From contig CBDEUV010000002.1 of NCBI GenBank assembly GCA_965243385.1, forward strand, positions 1,860,001 to 1,924,000: a DNA stretch of 64,000 bases. Reading direction: 5' to 3'. Position numbers and translations under genes: made by a program. This document shows positions 32,269 through 41,220 of the stretch, in pieces. Below the pieces are notes generated by a model. That model had not been told where the DNA came from. It saw nothing but the letters and a program-made list of their open reading frames with translations, and ran no database searches. The stretch is from JANSYA01 sp965243385. Its GTDB lineage: Bacteria > Spirochaetota > Leptospiria > Leptospirales > Leptonemataceae. Position 1 is the first letter of the stretch. Each line of letters opens with the position of its first letter.

Positions 32269-34155
32269 CTAGAGCGATTTCAAGAACTCAAGCAGCGCCG
32301 CTTTGTCCGCCGGAGCCAGCGCCGTGCCGTAGTCGTGACCGTCTTTGCGGTTGCCGCGAATGCTCGTATCCAGAACGAAATCGCCGGCATCCTCATAACC
32401 CGCGTTCACAACGTCGTACTGCGTCGACCCGACGCGAAACGAAGTCGGGCGATCTTCCGGTCGCTTGAGCAGATCGGCTAACGTGCGCACCGAGCCGTTG
32501 TGTAAATAGGGTCCTGTGAACGCGATACCGTCCAGGGGTTTCGCGCGATAGGCGGTCGGCGTGAGCGTATTGCGATCCACCTGGCCGCCGAGATAGTCGA
32601 TCTTCAACGCCTCGACCGCGTCGTCGCCGGATAGATCCGGGTATGCCCGCTTCGCCCGAATGCGAAAGCCGATCGATTCGAAGTGATCCTCGTTGATTAC
32701 ATTCGCCGCGATGCCCAATAAAATCAGCGCGTTAAATTCATCGGGAACCTGCTCGCCGAAGGGTATGCCCGTCTCCGGGTCCACGCGGTCCGGCGCCGCG
32801 ATTGAAAGCACCGTTCCGAGAATTCCCGTAGGCGCTTTCAGGCGACCATAGTCTTCGGCGAAGGCCGGATCGGTGCCGATATCCGCGTAGGGCATACGCG
32901 TGATCTTCGTATAGCGCCGACCGATGGAATTCGGGGGCGTCAGTTCGCTGTCGTCGACCCCGTCGCTGGTATCGACATGGCAGCTGCTGCAGTTGTCGGC
33001 GAAGACGCTGCGACCGCGCTCGACCTGTTGGGCATCCAGCGCAGGGAAGCTGCCCGGCCATTTCGGGGGGTTGAGCTTCGCCAGCGAGCTTTCGAGCGTG
33101 TACATATTGTCGACTTTCGGCGTAAAATCGAAGAGCGGCGTGAGCCACTTAAAGACCAATTCCACCAGGTTGTCGACGTTTTCGTCCTCGTCGATATTCA
33201 CGAAACCGAAGACGCCCAGCACTTCGCCCACATTACGCGCAAGTGGTTGATTCGAAATACAGTTCGTCTGCACGCACTCCAGTTCGGAGACCCCCCAGAC
33301 GTACGGCAGGCTGACCGGCGCCGTCAGCGGAACCGCCGCGCTTTCGTCGCGGTTGGCGTGCGAAACGTGCAGCTGGTTCAAAATCGAGCCGATCGCGTCC
33401 AGCCGGCCGGGTCCGCTGTCCACCCCGTACGTATTGCGATTCGTAAAGCCGCGCACATAGGCGATGGCGTCATCGAGATAATCTTCGCCCGCGAAGACGT
33501 TGAGCGGAGCGGCGCTCCAGTCTTTGTTGTTCCAGGCGTAGGATCGAAAGCGGCGCTTGAAGCGATTTCGTTTGGCGCGATCCACTTTGTTCGCTTCTAA
33601 GGCGTCGCCCAACTTCAACAAGAATTCGGCCACGTCGGCATTCGCCTGACCGCCTTCCACATAGTATTCGTTTTCGCCGTAGTGGACCTGGCCCGTATGG
33701 CAGGCCGCGCAGCTCAGCCCGAGATAGTTGCGATTGTCCAGCCGGCTTTTGTCTTTTAAGAAGCCGAGCGGCAGGCCATACTCACTGAGATCGCGCTCGA
33801 CCCGTTCGCCGTAGTAGCCTCCGTAATTTTCCGACGCGGCATCATAGGCGGCGACCTCCGGATAGAGAAAACCGTAACGCGAAAGCGATTCGCGTTCCGA
33901 AAACAGCTCTTCGGAATCGGCGGCTTCGATAGTCTGAAAGACTTCCCAGAGAATGAGATGCGAGCCCTGCGGCGTCAGATACCAGTCTTTACGGCATTGA
34001 TTCGCCCCGGCCGCATCGCCGGAATAACAGTCGGGATCCCAGCGGTTCATCCAGCGGATGCCTTCCGTTTCGTCCTGGGCGGAGACCGCCGAACTGAAGA
34101 CAAACAAAAAAGCAAGGATACTGCCGGCGGATATTAGTGAATATGTGCGTCGCAT
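32269..34155 (-). CDS. RoxA-like diheme c-type cytochrome (peroxidase / rubber-oxygenase superfamily)
   Basis: The 628-residue protein has a signal peptide (ILAFLFVFSSAVSAQ). Two heme c sites are present, C149-AA-C152-H153 in SCAACHTGQ and C389-SS-C392-H393 in NCSSCHVD. The late motif YRAKPLDGIAFTGPYLHNGS is shared with RoxA/RoxB rubber oxygenases and their relatives. The length fits that group better than classical 330-residue cytochrome c peroxidases. It probably works in the periplasm or outside the cell, as a peroxidase or an oxygenase of a polymeric or lipid substrate. Which of the two cannot be decided here. Confidence 0.8.
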   Translation of the reverse strand: MRRTYSLISAGSILAFLFVFSSAVSAQDETEGIRWMNRWDPDCYSGDAAGANQCRKDWYLTPQGSHLILWEVFQTIEAADSEELFSERESLSRYGFLYPEVAAYDAASENYGGYYGERVERDLSEYGLPLGFLKDKSRLDNRNYLGLSCAACHTGQVHYGENEYYVEGGQANADVAEFLLKLGDALEANKVDRAKRNRFKRRFRSYAWNNKDWSAAPLNVFAGEDYLDDAIAYVRGFTNRNTYGVDSGPGRLDAIGSILNQLHVSHANRDESAAVPLTAPVSLPYVWGVSELECVQTNCISNQPLARNVGEVLGVFGFVNIDEDENVDNLVELVFKWLTPLFDFTPKVDNMYTLESSLAKLNPPKWPGSFPALDAQQVERGRSVFADNCSSCHVDTSDGVDDSELTPPNSIGRRYTKITRMPYADIGTDPAFAEDYGRLKAPTGILGTVLSIAAPDRVDPETGIPFGEQVPDEFNALILLGIAANVINEDHFESIGFRIRAKRAYPDLSGDDAVEALKIDYLGGQVDRNTLTPTAYRAKPLDGIAFTGPYLHNGSVRTLADLLKRPEDRPTSFRVGSTQYDVVNAGYEDAGDFVLDTSIRGNRKDGHDYGTALAPADKAALLEFLKSL

Positions 34156-34190
34156 TGAAACAACCTTCCATACGGATTTTATTTTGATGG

Positions 34191-34219
34191 ACGGTAGTTT
34201 AAATTTTTACTCGAGTCAA
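34191..34219 (-). promoter_or_regulatory. Possible sigma70-type promoter of the diheme cytochrome gene
   Basis: On the minus strand TTGACT (34219-34214) is followed after 17 bases by TACCGT (34196-34191), about 35 bp before the start codon at 34155. The spacer is AT-rich in an otherwise GC-rich region. The -10 box is a poor match, so the call is weak. Confidence 0.3.
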
Positions 34220-34372
34220 CAATTCCGGGACGAATAGTGGCGGATTCGATGCGAACGGTTCGCGCCCGAAAGACCACATGCGAAACCCGCATCCGGACAC
34301 GGCACAGAAACAGTCAGTATTGTATCGAGCGATTTGCGAAGGGCGCGGGCCTTAAGCCGGCGGCGGCCCGAC

Positions 34373-35209
34373 TCATTCGCGCAGGCAAGCAGTCAACTCT
34401 CGTAGAACGACCGAGCTTTCGCCGACAATCCGAAAGCCGTTCGGATGCTCCGCCACCATGTCGCCGAACAACGAATTCTCTTCGATATTCACGTCGATCA
34501 ATATCGCATCCGGATTGCGCAGCAGCCCCGTGACGATGCGATACGGTAGATTCGTCGCGCCGGAGGTGCCGACGATAATCAGCAGACCGGTGCGGGCGGC
34601 CGCGGCCAGCGTGGTATCGAGCTTATAGAACTCTTCGTTGTAGTACTCATCGAACCAGAGCACGTGCGGCCGCAAATACTCCCCGCAGGCCGGACACTTC
34701 AGCCGCTCGATTTCGGCCGGACTCAGGTCTTCGCCGCGCTGCTTTGGAATCTCCGGAAATGCGTACAGCTGATCGGTACACAGATCACTGCAGCGGGCGC
34801 GCCGGAGATCGCCGTGAATTGAAAGCGTGCGCTCTTCCGAAGAGCCCGCCGCCTGATGCAATCCGTCCACATTCTGAGTGATCAATCGAAAGCGGTCGGC
34901 GAACAATTCTTCCAGCTCGACCAGCGCTAAATGCCCTTCGTTCGGCCGGGCCTGCGCGCAGGCGGTCTTGCGAAACAAAAACCACTTCCAGACTTCCAGC
35001 GGCAGCTCTTCGAACATGGCCAGTGTACTGATTTCCTGCGGCTGATAGTTACGCGAACCGACGACCCAGTAGCCTTCTTTTCCGCGAAACGTCGGGATTC
35101 CGCTCGCGGCACTGATGCCCGCTCCGGTCAGGACGCTGAGCAACGACGAGTCGCGGCGAAAAGTCTTGAGACGTTCGACCAGGAGATCCGGGATAGAAGA
35201 CGTCGTCAT
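34373..35209 (-). CDS. Sir2-family NAD-dependent protein deacylase (sirtuin)
   Basis: From ATG 35209, which has GGAGAA upstream, the protein is 278 residues. It carries the sirtuin motifs TGAGISAASGIPTFRG (NAD binding), TQNVDGLHQAAG and the catalytic His in LSIHGDL. Zinc cysteines are in RCSDLC and CPACGEYLRPHVLWFDE, and VGTSGATNLPY lies later. It removes acyl groups from lysines in the cytoplasm using NAD. A longer frame to 35359 exists, but the extra part reads as shadow and lacks a ribosome-binding site. Length fits class III/U bacterial sirtuins. Confidence 0.94.
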   Translation of the reverse strand: MTTSSIPDLLVERLKTFRRDSSLLSVLTGAGISAASGIPTFRGKEGYWVVGSRNYQPQEISTLAMFEELPLEVWKWFLFRKTACAQARPNEGHLALVELEELFADRFRLITQNVDGLHQAAGSSEERTLSIHGDLRRARCSDLCTDQLYAFPEIPKQRGEDLSPAEIERLKCPACGEYLRPHVLWFDEYYNEEFYKLDTTLAAAARTGLLIIVGTSGATNLPYRIVTGLLRNPDAILIDVNIEENSLFGDMVAEHPNGFRIVGESSVVLRELTACLRE

Positions 35210-35384
35210 CGCGCTTCTCCAAAAGGCTGCGCCACGGCATCCTCGTTCCACCCGACGATCGCCGACGGCGCAGAGATACCGGCCGCCAGCGCCGAATTCT
35301 GAAAGGAGCCAGGGGAGCGCGTCATGGTTGCTCGTGACGCGCTCCCTCCGGATCGACAAGAAAAAAACGGCGCCACCCCATCCC

Positions 35385-35933
35385 TCATTCCGGACCCACC
35401 TCTTCCTCGTGATACAGCGGGAAAGCGGGACGTCCCAGCGGCCTGGCCGCCAGCGACATCAGCGCGATTTCATTGTCGTCCGCCGCGATGCGATTCGAGT
35501 GGATGACTCCGCAACCCAGGCAGCGATGAAGCAACACCCACTCACCGCCGCGGACCCAGATCGAAATCGGTTCCATGGTACTGCCGCAATTCGCGCTGCG
35601 ATCCCCGGGGCGCACGTCGACGTGCGCGCTGTGCAAACAGAGCGGACAGTGATTACGCTGGCTGCCGCCCGCGAAGGGCGCGCCGATCATCGCCCGGCAT
35701 TTCCGGCAGCGAAAGCTCTGATGTTTCGCCGCAGACGATTTGCGATAGTCGCGTTTATTGCGGGACGCCCCTGGCTTTCGATGCGGGCTCTTCAGGGCGA
35801 GCCCGTCCAGGTCCAGACCATCCGCCTCTTCCGCCTCGTCTGCGGCCCGCGAGCCTTCGCGAGGGAACGCCGTGCGTTTCCGTGATCGTTTGATTTTTTC
35901 GAATCCGAAGGATTCAGTAGAATTTCGTTTCAT
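35385..35933 (-). CDS. RNHCP-domain protein
   Basis: From ATG 35933 the protein is 182 residues. A basic N-terminal half (MKRNSTESFGFEKIKRSRKR) precedes an RNHCP domain with FRCRKCRAMI, SQRNHCPLCLHSAHVDV, PGDRSANCGSTMEP, HRCLGCGVIHSNRIAADDN. The paired cysteines suggest zinc binding. The domain's function is unknown. The sequence AGGAG directly abuts this ATG with no spacing, which is too close for an ideal ribosome-binding site; an upstream start at 35990 remains possible. Confidence 0.87.
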   Translation of the reverse strand: MKRNSTESFGFEKIKRSRKRTAFPREGSRAADEAEEADGLDLDGLALKSPHRKPGASRNKRDYRKSSAAKHQSFRCRKCRAMIGAPFAGGSQRNHCPLCLHSAHVDVRPGDRSANCGSTMEPISIWVRGGEWVLLHRCLGCGVIHSNRIAADDNEIALMSLAARPLGRPAFPLYHEEEVGPE

Positions 35934-36197
35934 CTCCTGTAACGGCCGGTCTGCGCATGCAGACGCCTGCCTGAGCTTCGCGCGATGCAAAGACGGACAG
36001 GCTGAGTTCCGAGAATTCGGACAGGAGCGAGTCGGCGCAACCCGGCGGGCGAACTCAGCGCGACGAACGCCGCCGGGGCGTTTACAGATTATCGCGAGAT
36101 ATTCGGGCCGGAGGTTCGCGGACCCTTACGAAATTTGGGCACAAGAAATGAACACGCGGCCACGACATGCGAAGCCCCGCCGCGTGTCAATCCTATC

Positions 36198-36623
36198 TCA
36201 GGCGTCGGCCTGCATCGGCGCTCGATAGCGCAGCGCCGCGAAGAGGCACGCCCCGCCGATCACGAATTCGAGCAAGGTGACCAGCACCAATCCGGTCGCG
36301 GGCACGCCGTCCAGCGCGACGCTCAGCACGCGCGATCCGCCGTACGCCAGATACACCAGGGCGGCGATGGCCGCGGCCGGGACTCGCAATCGGGGGACGA
36401 AGCACGCCGCGAAGACGTACACGCCCAGGGCCAGAATCGCGCCGCCGGAAGCGCGGACCTCATTCAACAGGCTCGCCTGTCCTTCGAGCGCGATATCGTT
36501 CGTCGCATAAAAGGCGACCGGGAAAAGCAGGATCCCCGCGCCCACCCCGATCGCCACGATCCCGGCTATAAACAGAATCGCCTTGAAGGCGAATGCGTCC
36601 TCTGGATTTCGCGCCGAATTCAC
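36198..36623 (-). CDS. DUF4345-like four-helix membrane protein
   Basis: The likely start is GTG 36623, with GGAGG six bases upstream, giving 141 residues and four membrane helices (KAILFIAGIVAIGVGAGILL, AILALGVYVFAACF, AIAALVYLAYGGSRVLS, LVLVTLLEFVIGGACLFAAL). The pattern fits DUF4345. It overlaps the upstream DUF1772 gene at GTGA, so translation is coupled. Together the pair is probably repressed by the nearby TetR protein. Function unknown. Confidence 0.75.
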   Translation of the reverse strand: MNSARNPEDAFAFKAILFIAGIVAIGVGAGILLFPVAFYATNDIALEGQASLLNEVRASGGAILALGVYVFAACFVPRLRVPAAAIAALVYLAYGGSRVLSVALDGVPATGLVLVTLLEFVIGGACLFAALRYRAPMQADA

Positions 36624-37117
36624 AGCGAGCCTCCGAGGGCCAGACAGGCGGAAAAGAAACACAGCGCGGCCAGGGCGGCGGCCAGCGTGCGAAACGAATT
36701 CCAGAAGGTCCAGTGCGGAAAATAACGCTCGCTCCAGTAGCGGGCGGCGTCCGCCGATGAGTCGGGCTTCGTCGCCAGCGCGGTGTTCATGGGTACGTTA
36801 AATGCTGCGGTTACAATAAAGACACCGACGAAATACACCGCCGCCCCCGATACAATCCAGACCAGCGCCGTGCCGGACGTAAAAATCCACGCCCCAACGA
36901 TCAAAAGCGGCGCGAGCGCGGCGGTTCCGAGAAAGAGCGCCATGAATAGCGAACGCATCACTTCCCGATTTATGGTCTGCATCACCTGAATGCCGGCCGC
37001 GCCGGACGCACCGTTCAGCGAGCGCATCAGGAAATCCGAAAAAGCGAGAAAGACCCCCGCCACGAGCGCGCTGGCGAGCATGGCCGCCTGGCACAGAATA
37101 AAGATCATCGTCAACAT
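36620..37117 (-). CDS. DUF1772-family membrane protein
   Basis: The 165-residue protein has four hydrophobic helices and the DUF1772 features ALVAGVFLAFSDFLMRSL, MQTINREVM, FNVPMNTALA and YWSERYFPHWTFWNSFRTLA. Such proteins are common next to TetR regulators; the biochemical role is not known. It is the first gene of the pair and has two 15-bp operator-like palindromes 33 and 76 bp upstream of its start. Confidence 0.87.
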   Translation of the reverse strand: MLTMIFILCQAAMLASALVAGVFLAFSDFLMRSLNGASGAAGIQVMQTINREVMRSLFMALFLGTAALAPLLIVGAWIFTSGTALVWIVSGAAVYFVGVFIVTAAFNVPMNTALATKPDSSADAARYWSERYFPHWTFWNSFRTLAAALAALCFFSACLALGGSL

Positions 37118-37149
37118 GAGCTGCCCCTCCTATTTGCAGGGCGCCGATC

Positions 37150-37164
37150 TTGACACCCTGTAAA
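37150..37164. promoter_or_regulatory. TetR operator-like site upstream of DUF1772 gene
   Basis: TTGACACCCTGTAAA fits the pattern TTnACAnnnTGTnAA that also occurs at 37193 and upstream of the tetR gene. It lies 33 bp before the DUF1772 start. Confidence 0.6.
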
Positions 37165-37192
37165 CTTTACATGCCGACAAGCAACCCTGAAG

Positions 37193-37207
37193 TTGACAGC
37201 CTGTCAA
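37193..37207. promoter_or_regulatory. TetR operator-like palindrome upstream of DUF1772 gene
   Basis: TTGACAGCCTGTCAA is a perfect palindrome with seven-base arms around one central base. It repeats the TTnACAnnnTGTnAA pattern 43 bp from the neighbouring site, about four helical turns away. Confidence 0.65.
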
Positions 37208-37279
37208 TAAAAAAAGAAGCAATTGGGAAATCGGAGGCCGGGCAGCGCAGGCCAGTCGAAATCGGGCGGCCGGCGGACT

Positions 37280-37939
37280 TCAGGCGGTTTTGCGGGAGAC
37301 CTTCGCGCGGCCGGCCGTACGCGAACTCTTCGCCTTCGAAACCGGCTCCTGAATCAGCAGAGTTTTCTTTAGAATCTTCTGAGTCATCTGTACGAATTCC
37401 GCCGTCGAAAATCCGCTTTCGAGAACCAGCTGTTCCCAGCTGTGAATCGAGATCTGTGACCACATCAGCTCAACCGCCTCTCGATGCGACCAGTCGGAAT
37501 GCAATCGACCTTCCGCCTCGAGCGCATCAATCGTATGCGCGCAGAGATCGCGCACGCAGGCCATCGCGTCGCGCCAGGCAGCGGCCGTCGCCTCATCGCG
37601 ATCGAGGGTATTGCGTAGAGCGCAGGCCAGTCCGTAGATCTCGGGAATATAATTCCCCCAGATATCCACGCAGCTTTCCAGGAGGGCGATCCCGGAATCC
37701 GCGGCTTCGAAAGCGCGCAGACGTTCGTTCAGACCTTTCGCTTCGTCGACGTGCTTTACGGTGGCCAGCATGAGCGCCGTTCGCGTTTCGAAATGCAGAT
37801 AGAGCGCCTGCCGGGAAATGCCGGCGGCCTTCGCAATCGCGCTCATGGCGACGGCTTCGTTCGGCTGCGCCTCCATGAGTTTCCAGGTGGCGTCGAGAAT
37901 CTTTTTGCGGGTTTCCGGTTTTCCGCCAGATGCGGGCAT
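37280..37939 (-). CDS. TetR/AcrR-family transcriptional regulator
   Basis: The 219-residue protein has an N-terminal TetR helix-turn-helix: KPETRKKILDATWKLMEAQP, AVAMSAIAKAAGISRQALYL, HFETRTALMLATVKHVDE. A ligand-binding helical domain and a basic C-terminal tail (KAKSSRTAGRAKVSRKTA) follow. It is immediately upstream of the DUF1772-DUF4345 pair on the same strand. Matching palindromes precede both its own gene and the pair, so it probably represses both. Confidence 0.93.
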   Translation of the reverse strand: MPASGGKPETRKKILDATWKLMEAQPNEAVAMSAIAKAAGISRQALYLHFETRTALMLATVKHVDEAKGLNERLRAFEAADSGIALLESCVDIWGNYIPEIYGLACALRNTLDRDEATAAAWRDAMACVRDLCAHTIDALEAEGRLHSDWSHREAVELMWSQISIHSWEQLVLESGFSTAEFVQMTQKILKKTLLIQEPVSKAKSSRTAGRAKVSRKTA

Positions 37940-37972
37940 GCTGTAGAGCTCTCCTGTTCTATCGCGCCGGGC

Positions 37973-38001
37973 GACCTTCTTTACATTATGTAAAGAAGGT
38001 C
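37973..38001. promoter_or_regulatory. 29-bp palindromic operator upstream of tetR
   Basis: Fourteen-base arms (GACCTTCTTTACAT and its exact complement) surround one central T. The core TTTACATTATGTAAA at 37980-37994 obeys the same TTnACAnnnTGTnAA pattern as the two sites at 37150 and 37193. It begins 34 bp upstream of the tetR start, as expected for autorepression. Confidence 0.8.
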
Positions 38002-38212
38002 AGTGATCGCGGCAAGCACTTTTGGGGCCGGGACTGCAGCGCGCCTTATTATAGAAGAAGACCCATCAGAGAGCCGCCCCCCACCGCCCCCATGAAGAAA
38101 ATCATGGCTTGCCCGGATTATTCGCGTCCACGTCTTTCTGAAAGTACATTATATTGGGCGGAATTACCGCGAAAGGCCCCCGGCGCCTGTCGCCAGCTCG
38201 AGGAGATACTTA

Positions 38213-39130
38213 ATGCCATCGCAACAAAGCTTTCTATATATCACGAACGGTCTGCGCGACGAAGCCGTCGGCCTGCGCGAGATGTACGACCTGCTCGGCG
38301 ATCGCATCGGATCTCTGACCATTCTGGCGGCCACTCCGAAAATTCCGGAAGGCATTCAGGGTTACGTCGAAGACTTCGATCAGAAAGTGACCGGAAAGCT
38401 CAAAACGGATCACGAAGCCGCGGCTGCCAAAAACCCCGCCGGCGAAGTGCATTACAAGGTCCTGCATTCCGATCAGCCGTTTCTGGGCATCATCCAGGAA
38501 ATTCTGAAGGGAGACTACGACGCCGTCGTCAAAGTAGCCGAGCCGACGAACCGCGACAGCGGCTACGACGCCCTCGACATGAGCCTGCTGCGCAAATGCC
38601 CGGAGCCGCTGTGGCTCCTGAAGCCGGGCGCGGCCTCTTCCGGCGAGATCACGGTCGCGATCGATCCGTCGCTAACCGAAGGCAGCGCTCGGGAACTGTC
38701 GGCGGCGCTGATGCGCGAAGCCGACGCGATCGCCACGCGGCAATCCGCACCCCTACACATCGTAGCATGCTGGACCTCGCCTCTGGGAGACGCGCGCGGC
38801 AATCCCTTCTTGAATATTCAGGCCGAAGAGATTGAACGTGAATCCCGTGAGATTCGAGACGAACACCACGCCACCCTGACGAAGCTGATCGGCGAAAGCG
38901 GCGTTCAGTCGAAGTGCGAAATCGTACAGGTCAACGGCGACCCCGCGTCCGGCATTCCCGGTTATACCAAGAAAACCCAGAGCCGCCTGCTGATCATGGG
39001 CACGGTGGCCCGCACAGGCATCCCCGGCTTCATCATGGGCAATACCGCGGAGAATATCTTTCACGAACTCGCCTGTTCGATCGTCGCGATCAAACCTCCA
39101 GGCTGGGTCTGCCCGATTAAGCCCGCCTGA
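38213..39130 (+). CDS. Tandem universal stress protein (UspE-like)
   Basis: A good ribosome-binding site (GAGGAGA) precedes ATG 38213. The 305-residue protein has two Usp domains. The second keeps the nucleotide-binding loop MGTVARTGIPGFIMGNTAE near residue 265-285; the first lacks a full loop but has LLRKCPEPLWLLKP. The layout matches UspE, a two-domain stress protein. It is followed by a 10-pair hairpin. Confidence 0.92.
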   Translation: MPSQQSFLYITNGLRDEAVGLREMYDLLGDRIGSLTILAATPKIPEGIQGYVEDFDQKVTGKLKTDHEAAAAKNPAGEVHYKVLHSDQPFLGIIQEILKGDYDAVVKVAEPTNRDSGYDALDMSLLRKCPEPLWLLKPGAASSGEITVAIDPSLTEGSARELSAALMREADAIATRQSAPLHIVACWTSPLGDARGNPFLNIQAEEIERESREIRDEHHATLTKLIGESGVQSKCEIVQVNGDPASGIPGYTKKTQSRLLIMGTVARTGIPGFIMGNTAENIFHELACSIVAIKPPGWVCPIKPA

Positions 39131-39166
39131 ATCGACTGTTTGGATTCGAAACCCTCCGACTCAGAT

Positions 39167-39190
39167 CCGGACCTGCGCCTGCAGGTCCGG
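39167..39190. terminator. Stem-loop after the universal stress gene
   Basis: CCGGACCTGC and GCAGGTCCGG pair perfectly around a four-base loop, 36 bp after the stop codon. There is no T-tract on the plus strand, so it may be a processing or 3'-stabilising hairpin rather than a full terminator. Confidence 0.5.
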
Positions 39191-39295
39191 CCCCACGACC
39201 CCGGTCAAAGCAGAGCACAGCAAATCGAGACGGAATAAGGCTGGACCTGTTTCCGGAACGGGAGCCATCATGCACCCGGCGCTCCTTTTCGATTT

Positions 39296-40396
39296 ATGCA
39301 GGCCCTCATCGTTCTAAAGCTCGTCACCATGACGCTCTTTTTTTATCACGCGCTGCTCCTCTTCGCGCATCAGCGTCATACGCGCGTGGGATGGACCGGT
39401 ACGCTGTTTCTGTTCTGCATGGGCTGCTATTTGATCTGTACGTTGATCGTCGGCCTGCCCGAATATGACCTGCTGCGCTTCATGGTCCTGCCGGGCTGCA
39501 TCGGCGGACCGTTCTTTTTCTGGCTTTTCGCGCGATCCCTCTTCGACGATAATTTTCGGCCGGGGCTCCCGCACTGGATGCTACTGGCTTTCGTCGAAGT
39601 CTTCACTCTGTTCAAACACTACCGCTGGCCCGAAGCGCTCTTCACGGCGATCGCGCAAGAACCCTTCGCGACCGGTATGCTGAATCTGTTTCCGCAGGTC
39701 ATTTCGCTGGGACTGGTCGCCTCTGTCGTTTTCACCGCTTATGCCGGGCGCGAAGAAGACCTGCTGGAAGGCCGGCGGCGTTTGCGCAGCGTGTTCATTA
39801 TTTTGATTGGAGTTTATGCTCTGGCTGTTTTGATTTCGGAGATCGCTCTCAAAAATGTGGACCGCGCGCCCATGCTGCTTGAAGGTCTGCATTTTTCGAC
39901 CCTGCTGGGCTTTAATTTGTATTTCGGCGTACACGGTTTGAATTTCGTTCAGGGTATCCTGGCCGCGCCCTCGCCGAAGGCTCCAGAGAAAACCGCCGCC
40001 GAAAACCGCAATCCGGAAGCGGAAAATCCCGAACTGCTCGCCCGACTGACGGCGATCATGGAAGGAGACGAGATCTTTCGCGAAGACGGACTGACCATTC
40101 GCGTGCTCGCCGCGCGCATGAATGTGCAGGAGTACCGCTTACGGCGCGCAATCAACGGCGCGCTCGGCTTTCGCAATTTCAGCGACTTCGTAAATCGTTA
40201 CCGCGTGCAGGCCGCCTGCGAAATTCTCGCGGACCCCGCGCACAAAAACCTGCCGGTCACACGCATCGCCATGGACCTCGGCTTCGGATCGCTCGCGCCG
40301 TTTAACCGCGCCTTCAAGCAACTGACCGGCACCACCCCCACCGGCTATCGGCGCGACGCGCTCCAGGCGCAGGGCGGCCAACCGGACGGCCACTGA
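39296..40396 (+). CDS. AraC-family regulator with N-terminal membrane domain
   Basis: The 366-residue protein has about seven hydrophobic helices in the first ~220 residues (from LVTMTLFFYHALLLFAH to FSTLLGFNLYFGVHGLNF). A charged linker and a C-terminal AraC domain follow (LTIRVLAARMNVQEYRLRRA, NFSDFVNRYRVQAACEIL, TRIAMDLGFGSLAPFNRAFK, TGTTPTGYRR). It has the same layout as the regulator at 8433 but low sequence similarity in the membrane part. It may control the downstream YafK-GT39 genes, which follow on the same strand. Confidence 0.9.
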   Translation: MQALIVLKLVTMTLFFYHALLLFAHQRHTRVGWTGTLFLFCMGCYLICTLIVGLPEYDLLRFMVLPGCIGGPFFFWLFARSLFDDNFRPGLPHWMLLAFVEVFTLFKHYRWPEALFTAIAQEPFATGMLNLFPQVISLGLVASVVFTAYAGREEDLLEGRRRLRSVFIILIGVYALAVLISEIALKNVDRAPMLLEGLHFSTLLGFNLYFGVHGLNFVQGILAAPSPKAPEKTAAENRNPEAENPELLARLTAIMEGDEIFREDGLTIRVLAARMNVQEYRLRRAINGALGFRNFSDFVNRYRVQAACEILADPAHKNLPVTRIAMDLGFGSLAPFNRAFKQLTGTTPTGYRRDALQAQGGQPDGH

Positions 40397-40461
40397 GCGG
40401 ATCAAAACAGGACTCGCAAAAAAGGCTATGCGCAGCGGAGCGGCAAGCATGCAATCGTGTC

Positions 40462-41220
40462 GTGAAGTTCTGGTTCTCACCCGCGCGGCAGTACGATCGT
40501 AAACGCGCTGTTGTGTCTCTATTTCTGATTGCCGTCGCTCTGGGAAGCGCAGTCGCGTGCACGCGAGCGGGCCAGGATCGCGCAAAAGCGGCCGCGGAGC
40601 GGGTGCTGCCGGCGTTGCGCAGCGACCTGGCGAAAGAACGGCTGGCCGTGGGCGATCCGGTCTTCCTGCGCATATTCAAGGCGGAACGCGTACTGGAACT
40701 CTGGATGCGCGGCCAGGCCGGCGCAGATTACCGGCTCTTTCGCACCTACCCGATCGTCGCGATGTCCGGCGAGCTCGGCCCCAAGCTTCGCGAAGGCGAT
40801 CGGCAGGCGCCGGAAGGATTTTATGACGTGCACCGGGATCAGATGAATCCGCGCAGTAGCTATCATCTCGCGTTTAATCTCGGCTATCCGAACGAATATG
40901 ATCGCAGCCACGATCGCACGGGTTCTTTTTTAATGGTCCACGGATCGAATGTTTCGATCGGTTGTTTCGCGATGACCGACGAAAAGATCGAAGAAATTTA
41001 TACGCTCGTCGACGCCGCCCTGACCGCCGGCCAGGAATCTTTTGCGGTGCATATCTTTCCGTTTCGCATGACGGCGCAGCGGATGCGCGAGGCCCGGGAC
41101 CATCGCTGGTTTGATTTCTGGAACGAATTGCGGCCAGGCTATCAATATTTCGAAGATCGGCGCGCGCCCCCCGGGATCGTCGTACGCGCGCGACGCTATA
41201 GTATCGCGCCTGCAATCTAA
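40462..41220 (+). CDS. YafK-like L,D-transpeptidase family lipoprotein
   Basis: The 252-residue protein begins at GTG 40462 and has a signal peptide with lipobox-like AVAC (Cys33). The YkuD-type catalytic site is H160-GSNVSIGC168, preceded by EGFYDVHRDQMNP and LAFNLGYPNEYDR, as in YafK/ErfK proteins. Related enzymes act on meso-diaminopimelate crosslinks or detach lipoprotein from peptidoglycan. The stop overlaps the GT39 start by one base (TAATG). The exact start is uncertain because no clear ribosome-binding site is seen. Confidence 0.88.
   Translation: MKFWFSPARQYDRKRAVVSLFLIAVALGSAVACTRAGQDRAKAAAERVLPALRSDLAKERLAVGDPVFLRIFKAERVLELWMRGQAGADYRLFRTYPIVAMSGELGPKLREGDRQAPEGFYDVHRDQMNPRSSYHLAFNLGYPNEYDRSHDRTGSFLMVHGSNVSIGCFAMTDEKIEEIYTLVDAALTAGQESFAVHIFPFRMTAQRMREARDHRWFDFWNELRPGYQYFEDRRAPPGIVVRARRYSIAPAI

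Noticed and set aside
34240..34372. Possible tRNA-like segment containing GGTTCGCGCCCG
   Set aside because: A T-arm-like string is present, but no acceptor stem, D-arm or anticodon arm could be folded around it.
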